Shown: in pieces, positions 1 through 6,275 of the stretch
How positions within the stretch are numbered: the stretch's first letter is position 1
How the letters are laid out: every line of letters begins with the position of its first letter
Source: Parafilimonas sp.
Lineage (GTDB): Bacteria > Bacteroidota > Bacteroidia > Chitinophagales > Chitinophagaceae
Reading direction: 5' to 3'
Assembly (NCBI GenBank): GCA_025927795.1
Contig: JAICKT010000182.1
Location: forward strand, 1-8,577
DNA: 8,577 bases
The notes under the pieces: generated by a model
What the model was told of the DNA's origin: nothing
The model's database searches: none
What the model saw: only the letters and a program-made list of their open reading frames with translations
Position numbers and translations under genes: made by a program

Positions 1-92
1 TGAAACGAATTAAAAAAGGAGAGGAGCTTTTTGTAAATTACAATGCAAGTCCAAACGATAAAACAAAAGTTTGGTTTGACAAGAGCAAGTAA
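1..92 (+). CDS. SET-domain protein (probable protein-lysine methyltransferase), C-terminal fragment
   Basis: Only the last 29 codons are inside the window; the reading frame starts at base 3 and ends with TAA at 90-92. The visible peptide begins KRIKKGEELFVNYN and ends with VWFDKSK. The stretch 'I-x-K-G-E-E-L-x-x-N-Y' is the typical C-terminal signature of SET domains, where the tyrosine lies in the active site that transfers methyl from S-adenosylmethionine to a lysine. Short stand-alone bacterial SET proteins often continue from this motif to a 'VWF' tail much like the one here. The substrate cannot be told from this fragment. The gene runs toward the receptor gene on the opposite strand, with only 36 bases between the two stop codons. 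The family call rests on this single motif, so it is good but not certain. Confidence 0.75.
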   Translation, partial: KRIKKGEELFVNYNASPNDKTKVWFDKSK

Positions 93-138
93 TGTGCAAA
101 TTTAAACCGTGAAAAGCTATGCAATTTGCTAATTTGCT
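93..138. repeat. Short AATTTGCT tandem repeat at a convergent gene junction
   Basis: The octamer AATTTGCT occurs twice in direct succession at 123-138. GCAAATT at 96-102 is the inverted complement of AATTTGC at 123-129, so the spacer could form a 7-bp stem with a loop of about 20 bases. The repeat overlaps the last codons of the minus-strand receptor gene, whose stop is at 129-131. No standard terminator with a T-run is visible for either converging gene; the weak stem may serve that purpose, but this is inference. Confidence 0.4.
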
Positions 139-2504
139 AACTTAATGTTTACACCAATCATAAAATTTGTTCCTGCTGCAGGATAATAATAATTATCATT
201 CACAACTTCACCATTAAAAACATAAGGATAAGTATTTGCGTTTGGCTCATATAGTTTATTAAAGAGGTTATTCACCGCAACAATAAAATTTATTTGATTA
301 AATAATTTTTTATACAAAGAATAATTCAATCTGAAATCTTCTGTAAAATAAGATGGCAGCATGCGGTTATTATTTGATGTATTATCTAAATATTGTTTGC
401 CAACATATTTACTTACAAAACTGACTTGCATATTTTTCAAAGGAATAACGGTTATTGTTGCTGCAGAAATTGTATTAGGTGAAAAAGAAATATCTGTGTT
501 TATATGCTGAACAGCCTGCTGACCGATATAATTATAATCAGCATCATAGTTATCCAAATATTCAGTGAAAGATTTTATTTTATTTGTGCTGAATGTAACA
601 TTAGCATTTGCATTTAACCATGAAGCAAATGCAGCGCCAGCCTGCAATTCAATGCCTGCACGATAACTGTTAGGCACATTAATTCTTGTATAACTTCCCA
701 CGTCATTTATTTTTCCTGTAAGCACCAATTGATCTTTGTACAACATATAATAAAATGTTGCAGAAAAATTATAGTTCCTTTTTTTTCTTTCAATGGCAGC
801 TTCAAAATCGTGTAATGTTTCTGCTGTTGGTTGTTGCTGAAGGCTTGCTTCAAAATCATCGCGGTTAGGTTCTTTATGTGCTAATGCATAACTTAAATAT
901 GCATTCCATCCATTGTAATTATAACTGATGCCGGCTTTGGGATTGAAAAAATTAAAGCCTCTTTTTATAAATAAAGTTGGATTGTCTTCAAAACCTTTCA
1001 TATCATGCATTACATGTCTCAATTGCATATCTGCAAACGTGCTCCATTTATTATTGAAGCTGTGCATCCATTTTGCGTAAATATTTTCATCTGTTTTTGT
1101 TGCAGGGAAATAATAATACTGATAGTCTGATGGAATTTTTACAGAGCTCCAAATCAACCTTCCGTAATGCTTGCCATCATATTCACTCCAACTTCCGCCA
1201 ATGGTTAATTCATCTTTTGTTGTTTTATATTGAAGCGAAGCTATTTGTCCGTAAAAATAATTGTCAAGCCATAATCTTCTAATAACATCTGCAACTGATG
1301 TATCATTCAAATTATAATCGCTTAAATTTTGCTGTGCTTTGTATTCTTCATAATAACCTTTACCACGCACTAAAAACAAAGCCGTATTAAATTTCCAGTT
1401 GCTGCTAAAATCATGATCGAAAAATAATTGATAATGTGTTTGTGTATAATTATCTGTTTGATTGTTGTAAGGAGTTCCTGGTTTTTCTGTTCCCGCAGGA
1501 TTATAAGTTCGATTAATTTGCAAACTATCAAATGGAATTCCATACCATGCCTGGTAAGTTTTTTCTTTACCCGAAAAAATATTCAACCGCAAAATATTTT
1601 TATTGCTGATGTATGCGGCAGAAGTGTAAAAAGATTTTAAATGACTGAAAGCTCTGTCAATATAACCATCACTTGTAATGCGACTTAATCTTGCATCAAT
1701 TGTAAAATGATTTCCAAGCAAACCACTGCCAAGTTTAATTGTGTTTTTCCATGTGTTAAATGAGCCGAAACTATTATCCGTTTCTGCGTAAGCTTTTTTA
1801 TTTATTTCATTTGTACTGATGTTGATAGTTGCACCAAAAGCACCTGCACCATTTGTTGAAGTGCCAACGCCACGTTGTATTTGTATTGAATTGGCTGATG
1901 AAACAATATCGGGTAGGTCAACAAAATAAGTTGCTAAGCTTTCTGCATCGTTAAACGGAATGCCATTTAATGTAACGTTGATGCGTGTTGCATCTGTGCC
2001 GCGAATATGAATGCCTGTATAGCCAACGCCATTGCCCGCATCAGTAGTTGTAGTTACAGATGGAGTTTGATTAAGAACGAAAGGCAGATCTTCACCCAAA
2101 TTAACTTTTGCAATTTCATTCTTACTGATGTTTGTTTTTGTGAAGGGCGCTTTATCAGATGCACGTACTGAGGATACTTCAAGAGGTTCTAAAGATGCTG
2201 TTGCTTCTTGTAAAATAATATTTAATGAAACATTTTTTTCCAGATTTATTGTTGAGTCAAATATGTTCATTCCAACAAACTCAATGAGCAAATTATAATC
2301 TGATGCCGAATGAAGATTTGTAAAACTGAATTTGCCTTGTTTATCTGTTTGTGTTTTTAATTTAAAATTTTTTTGACTGATTGTAACCGTTGCGCCTTTT
2401 AATATATGATTATTATTATCAGCAACAATTCCGGTTAAATTGTTTTGTGCTGTTGTAACAAATGCAATTAATAAAAAACCAAGTGTTCCCAAAAATTTCT
2501 TCAT
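129..2504 (-). CDS. TonB-dependent outer-membrane receptor, probable thiamine/TPP uptake
   Basis: A 791-residue TonB-dependent receptor that should import a scarce ligand across the outer membrane using TonB-ExbBD energy. Residues 1-19 are a signal peptide ending TTAQ. About 22-103 form a carboxypeptidase-regulatory-like beta domain (LTGIVAD..., KGATVTI), common in receptors of this phylum. About 115-230 are the plug, with hallmarks GIHIRGTDATRINVTLNGIP, IQIQRGVGTSTNG and GAFGATINI. The remainder is the beta barrel. I chose the ATG at 2502-2504 because MKKFLGTLGFLLIAF begins a normal signal peptide; the frame stays open upstream to 2633, but that part is riboswitch RNA. No SusD partner is next to it, as expected for a small-molecule receptor. 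The TPP riboswitch in its leader is the main reason to propose thiamine, TPP or a precursor as ligand. Similar TPP-controlled receptors (called Omr1 in comparative genomics) are known in Bacteroidetes, usually near pnuT; no pnuT is seen here. Confidence 0.93.
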   Translation of the reverse strand: MKKFLGTLGFLLIAFVTTAQNNLTGIVADNNNHILKGATVTISQKNFKLKTQTDKQGKFSFTNLHSASDYNLLIEFVGMNIFDSTINLEKNVSLNIILQEATASLEPLEVSSVRASDKAPFTKTNISKNEIAKVNLGEDLPFVLNQTPSVTTTTDAGNGVGYTGIHIRGTDATRINVTLNGIPFNDAESLATYFVDLPDIVSSANSIQIQRGVGTSTNGAGAFGATINISTNEINKKAYAETDNSFGSFNTWKNTIKLGSGLLGNHFTIDARLSRITSDGYIDRAFSHLKSFYTSAAYISNKNILRLNIFSGKEKTYQAWYGIPFDSLQINRTYNPAGTEKPGTPYNNQTDNYTQTHYQLFFDHDFSSNWKFNTALFLVRGKGYYEEYKAQQNLSDYNLNDTSVADVIRRLWLDNYFYGQIASLQYKTTKDELTIGGSWSEYDGKHYGRLIWSSVKIPSDYQYYYFPATKTDENIYAKWMHSFNNKWSTFADMQLRHVMHDMKGFEDNPTLFIKRGFNFFNPKAGISYNYNGWNAYLSYALAHKEPNRDDFEASLQQQPTAETLHDFEAAIERKKRNYNFSATFYYMLYKDQLVLTGKINDVGSYTRINVPNSYRAGIELQAGAAFASWLNANANVTFSTNKIKSFTEYLDNYDADYNYIGQQAVQHINTDISFSPNTISAATITVIPLKNMQVSFVSKYVGKQYLDNTSNNNRMLPSYFTEDFRLNYSLYKKLFNQINFIVAVNNLFNKLYEPNANTYPYVFNGEVVNDNYYYPAAGTNFMIGVNIKLAN

Positions 2505-2570
2505 CTTATCATTTTTAAAATTCAACAAATGGGAACAAGGAATAATGCGGAAGAATGTGCGGCATGTGAA

Positions 2571-2653
2571 GCTCACCTTCCCTTCGCAGGTATTACCCTG
2601 TTCAGGTTCTACGGGTGTAATCTCAGCCTTCAATTAAGAAAGCACCCCGGGAA
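2571..2653 (-). promoter_or_regulatory. TPP riboswitch (THI element)
   Basis: Read on the minus strand, the conserved blocks of the TPP aptamer appear in order: CGGGGTGC (2649-2642), a small P3 hairpin, GGCTGAGA (2628-2621), ACCCGTAGAACCTGA (ending at 2602), then GGTAATACCTGCGAAGGGA (ending at 2579). CTGAGA and ACCTGA are the pyrimidine-binding and core motifs, and the GCGAAGGGA block closes the pyrophosphate-sensing arm. The P3 stem CTTTC/GAAGG is visible. The closing P1 helix is not clean by eye and could pair in more than one register, so the ends given are approximate. It lies about 65 bases before the receptor ATG, and TPP binding is expected to lower receptor expression. No T-run terminator follows, so the mechanism of control is not evident. 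Confidence 0.95.
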
Positions 2654-2655
2654 TT

Positions 2656-2673
2656 CAAAGTTTATAAACTTTG
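2656..2673. repeat. Perfect 18-bp palindrome at the 5' end of the riboswitch leader
   Basis: CAAAGTTTATAAACTTTG equals its own reverse complement over all 18 bases, and the flanking bases do not extend it. It lies between the probable -7 element of the receptor promoter (2678-2686) and the riboswitch, about where transcription should start. It could be a protein-binding operator, or a 7-bp hairpin with a TATA loop at the start of the mRNA. It is also part of the spacer shared with the diverging head-GIN gene. Confidence 0.7.
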
Positions 2674-2677
2674 TTTT

Positions 2678-2686
2678 GCAAATTTA
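2678..2686 (-). promoter_or_regulatory. Probable -7 promoter element of the TonB-dependent receptor
   Basis: The minus strand reads TAAATTTGC, an exact match to the Bacteroidota -7 consensus TAnnTTTG followed by the favoured C. Transcription would then start near 2672-2675, just before the riboswitch. The -33 box is poor: the best candidate is GTTA (2711-2708), 21 bases upstream, instead of TTTG. The placement is what one expects for a riboswitch leader, but the missing -33 box keeps confidence moderate. Confidence 0.5.
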
Positions 2687-2749
2687 TACAGAAATTTAGA
2701 TTGGCTGTAACCTTTTATTTTATTCTTCGTTACACACAAAAACCAAATT

Positions 2750-3580
2750 ATGCAAAAGATATTTTTATGCTTATTAATTACGCTTGGCGCATTTAATTTA
2801 AACGCGCAGAATGTTGTGCACGACGCCAATGCACAGGTACGCAACGTTGGCTCGTTTAACAAAATAAGAGTTTCAAGTGCCATCAGTTTATATTTATCTC
2901 AAGGCAATACGCAAGCCGTTGCAGTAAGCTCAGAAGACCCGGATGCAACTGCAAAAATTCTAACAGAGGTGAATAATGGTATTTTAAAAATTTATGTTGA
3001 AAATGGTTTCTGGAATAAATGGAATTGGGGAAATAAACATTTAAGAGCTTATGTAACTTTTACCCAGCTTGAAATGTTAGATGCTTCAGGTGCAAGCAGT
3101 GTAGAGTTAACAGACCCAATAAATGTTGGTGATTTTAAATTGATTTTATCTGGCGCCAGCAGCATGAAAGGAGATATAAAAGGCGGCGTATTTGATTTTG
3201 ATGTGAACGGTGCTTCAACAGCTAAAGTAAATATTAAAGCAACTTCATTAAAGTTATCTGCAAGTGGCGCCAGTACATTTAAAGGTGATGTAAGTGCAGA
3301 TAAAATGGACTATGATATAAATGGTGCTTCTACCACAGATGTTGATGGTACCACAACCGATTTAATAGTTTCTGCCAGCGGTGCCAGCAATTTCAGAGGT
3401 GGAGATTTGCAAGCAGTAAGTTGTAAAATTGAAGCCACCGGTGCATCATCCGCAAATATTAATGTGAGTAAAACAATTGATGCTACTGCCAGTGGCGCAA
3501 GCAGTATTCATTATGCCGGTGATGCAACTATATCTAAGATTGATGTTAGTGGAAGTTCAACAGTAAAAAAGAGAAGTTAA
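2750..3580 (+). CDS. Secreted head-GIN domain (DUF2807) repeat protein
   Basis: A 276-residue exported protein. Residues 1-19 (MQKIFLCLLITLGAFNLNA) are a signal peptide; the mature protein should be periplasmic or on the cell surface. From about residue 34 it matches the head-GIN pattern (NKIRVSSAISLYLSQG..., then LRAYVTFTQLEMLDASGASS). Nine short S/N/T-G-[A/S]-S motifs begin at residues 113, 134, 153, 172, 191, 210, 230, 248 and 267, so one turn takes 18-21 residues, mostly 19. Such regular Gly-Ala-Ser turns fit a right-handed beta helix. The family is sometimes labelled a putative autotransporter adhesin, but its function is not established and no autotransporter barrel is present here. It diverges from the receptor gene; no convincing promoter was found. 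The gene stops shortly before the tRNA promoter. Confidence 0.9.
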   Translation: MQKIFLCLLITLGAFNLNAQNVVHDANAQVRNVGSFNKIRVSSAISLYLSQGNTQAVAVSSEDPDATAKILTEVNNGILKIYVENGFWNKWNWGNKHLRAYVTFTQLEMLDASGASSVELTDPINVGDFKLILSGASSMKGDIKGGVFDFDVNGASTAKVNIKATSLKLSASGASTFKGDVSADKMDYDINGASTTDVDGTTTDLIVSASGASNFRGGDLQAVSCKIEATGASSANINVSKTIDATASGASSIHYAGDATISKIDVSGSSTVKKRS

Positions 3581-3595
3581 TAGATTGAATTAAGT

Positions 3596-3627
3596 TTTGC
3601 CTGATAGCTCTGCTGCCTTATCTTTGC
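3596..3627 (+). promoter_or_regulatory. Bacteroidota-type promoter of the initiator tRNA gene
   Basis: TTTG at 3596-3599 and TATCTTTGC at 3619-3627 are separated by exactly 19 bases, matching the TTTG-N19-TAnnTTTG consensus of the primary sigma factor in this phylum. Transcription would begin near 3630-3633, a few bases before the mature tRNA 5' end at 3637. It is the best promoter match in the window, as suits a strongly expressed tRNA. Confidence 0.85.
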
Positions 3628-3636
3628 CGCCCACAT

Positions 3637-3708
<72 letters not shown>

Positions 3709-3718
3709 CAAAAAATAA

Positions 3719-3740
3719 GAGCCTCGAAAGAGGCTTTTTT
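3719..3740 (+). terminator. Rho-independent terminator after tRNA-fMet
   Basis: AGCCTC (3720-3725) and GAGGCT (3730-3735) form a six-pair stem closed by a GAAA tetraloop, followed by an unbroken T-run to 3740. It lies 11 bases after the tRNA and is a textbook intrinsic terminator. It ends only five bases before the era start codon, which raises the question of how era is transcribed. Confidence 0.9.
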
Positions 3741-3745
3741 AATTT

Positions 3746-4615
3746 ATGAAATCTGGTTTTGTAAACATATTTGGTAAACCTAATGCAGGCAAAAGCACTT
3801 TATTAAACGCTTTGATTGGCGAAAAACTTGCTATTGTTTCATCTAAAGTGCAAACTACCAGGCATCGTATAAAAGCTTTTCTTTCAAAGCCTGGCGAGTA
3901 TCAAATTATTTTTTCTGATACACCAGGTATCATCGAACCTAAATATAAGCTGCATCAGTACATGATGAAAAATGTAAAAAGCGCTTTGGAAGATGCGGAT
4001 GTGGCTTTATTACTTGCAGATGCTACTGAAGATAAAAATGAAGTGGATAACCTGTTTAAAAGTATAAATCTAAAATCGCATTCAATATTGATTTTAAACA
4101 AGATAGACAAACTGTCAAATAATAAGGTTGATGAAGTAAAATCGTTTTATGAAAAGCAACCTTACGCCAAGAATCTTGTTACAATCTCAGCTTTAAAACA
4201 ATTTAATCTAAATGAATTATTAACAAAAATTCTTGAACTTTTACCGGAAGGTGAACCATTTTATAATGAAGATGAGCTTACTGATTTGCCAACCAAATTT
4301 TTTGTAAGCGAAATGATACGTGAAAAAATTTACGAACTATTCAGCGAAGAAATTCCGTATCAAACGGCAATTGTGATTAATGAGTTTAAGGAAAAACAAA
4401 GCTTGATAAAAATACAGGCAGATATAATTGTACAGCGTGAAAGTCAGAAAGCAATTTTATTGGGTGAGAAAGGCAGTATGATAAAAAAACTTGGAACAAT
4501 GGCAAGACAAGACATTGAAAAGTTTCTTCAGCAAAAAATATTTTTGCAACTCTTTGTAAAAGTTAAGCCGAAGTGGAGAGACAATGAATTGCAATTAAAA
4601 GAATATGGTTATTAA
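3746..4615 (+). CDS. era: GTPase Era (30S ribosome assembly)
   Basis: A 289-residue GTPase that binds the 3' end of 16S rRNA and helps mature the 30S subunit. The G1 loop GKPNAGKS is at 10-17, switch I includes QTTRHR (36-41), G3 DTPG is at 58-61, G4 NKID at 118-121 and G5 SAL at 148-150. The C-terminal KH RNA-binding domain covers about 200-285, with its loop in GEKGSMIKKLG (240-250) and a 'WRDN...YGY' end common in Era. Length is normal for the family (about 290-300). The start is fixed by the N-terminal MKSGFVNIFGKPNAGKS, which leaves no room for a later start. No promoter of its own is evident, because the terminator of the tRNA unit ends five bases upstream. der follows 81 bases later on the same strand, an order I recall from other Bacteroidota. 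Confidence 0.98.
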   Translation: MKSGFVNIFGKPNAGKSTLLNALIGEKLAIVSSKVQTTRHRIKAFLSKPGEYQIIFSDTPGIIEPKYKLHQYMMKNVKSALEDADVALLLADATEDKNEVDNLFKSINLKSHSILILNKIDKLSNNKVDEVKSFYEKQPYAKNLVTISALKQFNLNELLTKILELLPEGEPFYNEDELTDLPTKFFVSEMIREKIYELFSEEIPYQTAIVINEFKEKQSLIKIQADIIVQRESQKAILLGEKGSMIKKLGTMARQDIEKFLQQKIFLQLFVKVKPKWRDNELQLKEYGY

Positions 4616-4696
4616 TGTCTGATGTGCGATTTGTTGATGTCTGAAATAAGTATTATATAAATCAAGAAATCAGAAATTGGAAAATCAAAAATTATT

Positions 4697-6004
4697 ATGG
4701 GTTTTACAGTAGCAATAACAGGCAGACCAAACGTTGGCAAAAGTACTTTGTTTAATCGTTTATTAGAACAACGAAAAGCAATCGTTGACAACATTAGCGG
4801 TGTTACAAGAGACAGGCAATATGGTGTTGCAGATTGGAATGGGAAAACCTTTAATGTAATTGATACAGGCGGATTTGTACCAGATAGTGAAGACATTTTT
4901 GAAACTGAAATTCGTAAGCAGGTTCATATTGCAATTGATGAAGCAGATGCAATAATTTTTATGACAGACGTAACATCTGGCATTACCAATCTTGATGAAA
5001 GTATGTCTGAATTATTGCGCCGCACTACCAAGTCGGTCTTTCTTGTTGTGAACAAGGTTGATAATAACGAGCGACAGCTGGATGCTACAGAATTTTATAG
5101 TCTTGGTTTTGAAAATATTTTTTTCTTAAGCAGTATGAGCGGCAGTGGAAGCGGTGAATTGCTGGATGCATTGGCCGCGTTAATGCCGGAAGAAAAAAAT
5201 GAAGAAACTAAAAATGAACTACCGCGCTTTGCGATCATTGGTCAGCCGAATGTCGGTAAATCTTCTTTATTGAATGCCTTGGTAGGATCAGAACGCACTA
5301 TTGTAAGCGAAATAGCAGGTACTACACGCGATACAATTCACACACATTATAATTTGTTTCAGAAAGATTTTATTTTAATTGATACTGCCGGCTTGCGCAA
5401 AAAAAATAAAGAAAAAGATGACCTTGAATTTTACTCTGTGATTCGTGCAATTAAAGCAATGGATGAAGCAGATGTTTGTTTACTGTTACTCGATGCTGAA
5501 AAAGGAATAACAGCGCAGGATGTAAGTATATTTTCATTAGCGGCAAGAAAAGGAAAAGGAATTGTTCTTTTAGTAAACAAATGGGATTTAGTTGAGAAAT
5601 CAACACACACTGCAAAAGAATATGAGAAACAATTAAAAGAAAAGATTGCGCCCTTTACTGATGTGCCGGTAATATTTATTTCGGCAAAAGAAAAAACAAG
5701 AATTTTTAAAGCAATGGAAGCTGCGCTGGATGTTTATGAATCTCGCAAAAGAAGAATCTCCACAAGTAAATTAAACGAAGTAATGCTTAAAGCAGTTGAA
5801 GCATATCATGCGCCGGTTGTTCGCGGACATACCGTGAAAATAAAATATATAACCCAGTTACCAACGGCCGTGCCTTCGTTTGCTTTTTTTACAAATTATC
5901 CTGATGATATTAAAACACCTTATAAAAATTATTTAGAAAATCAATTGCGCGCTTCGTTTAATTTTAAAGGTGTGCCGGTAAGAATATTTTTCAGAAAGAA
6001 ATAG
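4697..6004 (+). CDS. der: GTPase Der (EngA), 50S ribosome assembly
   Basis: A 435-residue protein with two GTPase domains in tandem followed by a KH-like domain, the unique architecture of Der, an essential factor in 50S subunit assembly. Domain 1 has G1 GRPNVGKS (9-16), DTGG (56-59) and NKVD (119-122). Domain 2 has G1 GQPNVGKS (182-189), DTAG (229-232) and NKWD (294-297). The KH-like region runs from about 355 to the end, with the family ending GVPVRIFFRKK. All nucleotide-binding motifs are intact and the length is typical. The ATG at 4697 places G1 at residue 9, as usual. The 81-base gap after era has no clear TAnnTTTG promoter, so co-transcription with era is likely. A strong hairpin follows 29 bases after the stop. 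Confidence 0.98.
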   Translation: MGFTVAITGRPNVGKSTLFNRLLEQRKAIVDNISGVTRDRQYGVADWNGKTFNVIDTGGFVPDSEDIFETEIRKQVHIAIDEADAIIFMTDVTSGITNLDESMSELLRRTTKSVFLVVNKVDNNERQLDATEFYSLGFENIFFLSSMSGSGSGELLDALAALMPEEKNEETKNELPRFAIIGQPNVGKSSLLNALVGSERTIVSEIAGTTRDTIHTHYNLFQKDFILIDTAGLRKKNKEKDDLEFYSVIRAIKAMDEADVCLLLLDAEKGITAQDVSIFSLAARKGKGIVLLVNKWDLVEKSTHTAKEYEKQLKEKIAPFTDVPVIFISAKEKTRIFKAMEAALDVYESRKRRISTSKLNEVMLKAVEAYHAPVVRGHTVKIKYITQLPTAVPSFAFFTNYPDDIKTPYKNYLENQLRASFNFKGVPVRIFFRKK

Positions 6005-6010
6005 TTGAGA

Positions 6011-6024
6011 AAGTCTGGAGACTT
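6011..6024. repeat. Small inverted repeat, first unit of a palindromic element
   Basis: AAGTC-TGGA-GACTT forms a five-pair stem, extendable by one A-T and one G-T pair. The same core returns 30 bases later as GAGTC-AGGA-GACTT (6041-6054), and both copies are followed by CGCA. The two units may together be a small REP-like element, with the second unit serving as the der terminator. Confidence 0.5.
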
Positions 6025-6032
6025 TTCGCATA

Positions 6033-6073
6033 GTGCTGCGGAGTCAGGAGACTTCGCAGCGCATTATTTTTTT
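6033..6073 (+). terminator. Strong hairpin terminator after der
   Basis: GTGCTGCGGAGTC (6033-6045) pairs with GACTTCGCAGCGC (6050-6062) through 13 pairs, two of them G-T, around an AGGA loop. It is followed by ATTA and seven T residues (6067-6073). It lies just after der and should end the era-der transcript. The T-run is present only on the plus strand side, so it is not an evident terminator for the opposite-strand genes. Confidence 0.8.
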
Positions 6074-6275
6074 AAGCTGATAGATTTTTTTGATGAGCCT
6101 GCCCGGGATTATTTCGTGCATATTTGTTTTTTATCTGTCTCAATGAATTCGCTTTGCTCATTTGCAGTGGAAAGCACGGTGAAGATTTGTGCTTTGCCTT
6201 TGTGCCGTACTTGAAACGTAAAGCCCGTACTATTGCCTAACAATGATTTAAAGCTGATGGCGCCAAAGAATTGTT
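6074..6275. other. Gap with no assigned gene, holding an unexplained minus-strand frame
   Basis: The space between the der terminator and the end of the LysE-type gene has no recognisable RNA gene or promoter. On the minus strand a frame of 60 codons runs from a TTG at 6291, overlapping the last 16 bases of the exporter gene in another frame, to a TAA at 6109-6111. Its product would contain FGAISFKSLLGNSTGF and FTVLSTANEQSEF, with no signal peptide, membrane segment or motif that I recognise. It could be a small gene, a decayed gene piece or a repeat carried through the genome. I do not call it coding. Confidence 0.35.

Noticed and set aside
2510..2520. A three-codon ORF (ATG ATA AGA TGA) whose stop overlaps the receptor start codon
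   Set aside because: It is too short to judge, lies in A-rich leader sequence, and its frame is closed just upstream. It probably arises by chance.
2505..2633. N-terminal extension of 43 residues on the receptor reading frame (start at 2633)
   Set aside because: The extra codons are the 3' half of the TPP riboswitch and its leader read in frame. A proper signal peptide begins at the ATG at 2504.
2662..2883. Minus-strand frame of 73 codons over the receptor/head-GIN spacer
   Set aside because: It overlaps the start of the well-supported head-GIN gene and the promoter region, and its composition is typical of a shadow frame.
4612..4896. Minus-strand frame of 94 codons across the era-der junction
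   Set aside because: It is antisense to the conserved N-terminal GTPase motifs of der and to the end of era, with no recognisable features of its own.
6005..6214. Plus-strand frame of 69 codons directly after der
   Set aside because: It starts on the base after the der stop and reads through the terminator hairpin; its repeated S-G-D-F words come from the palindromic DNA repeat.
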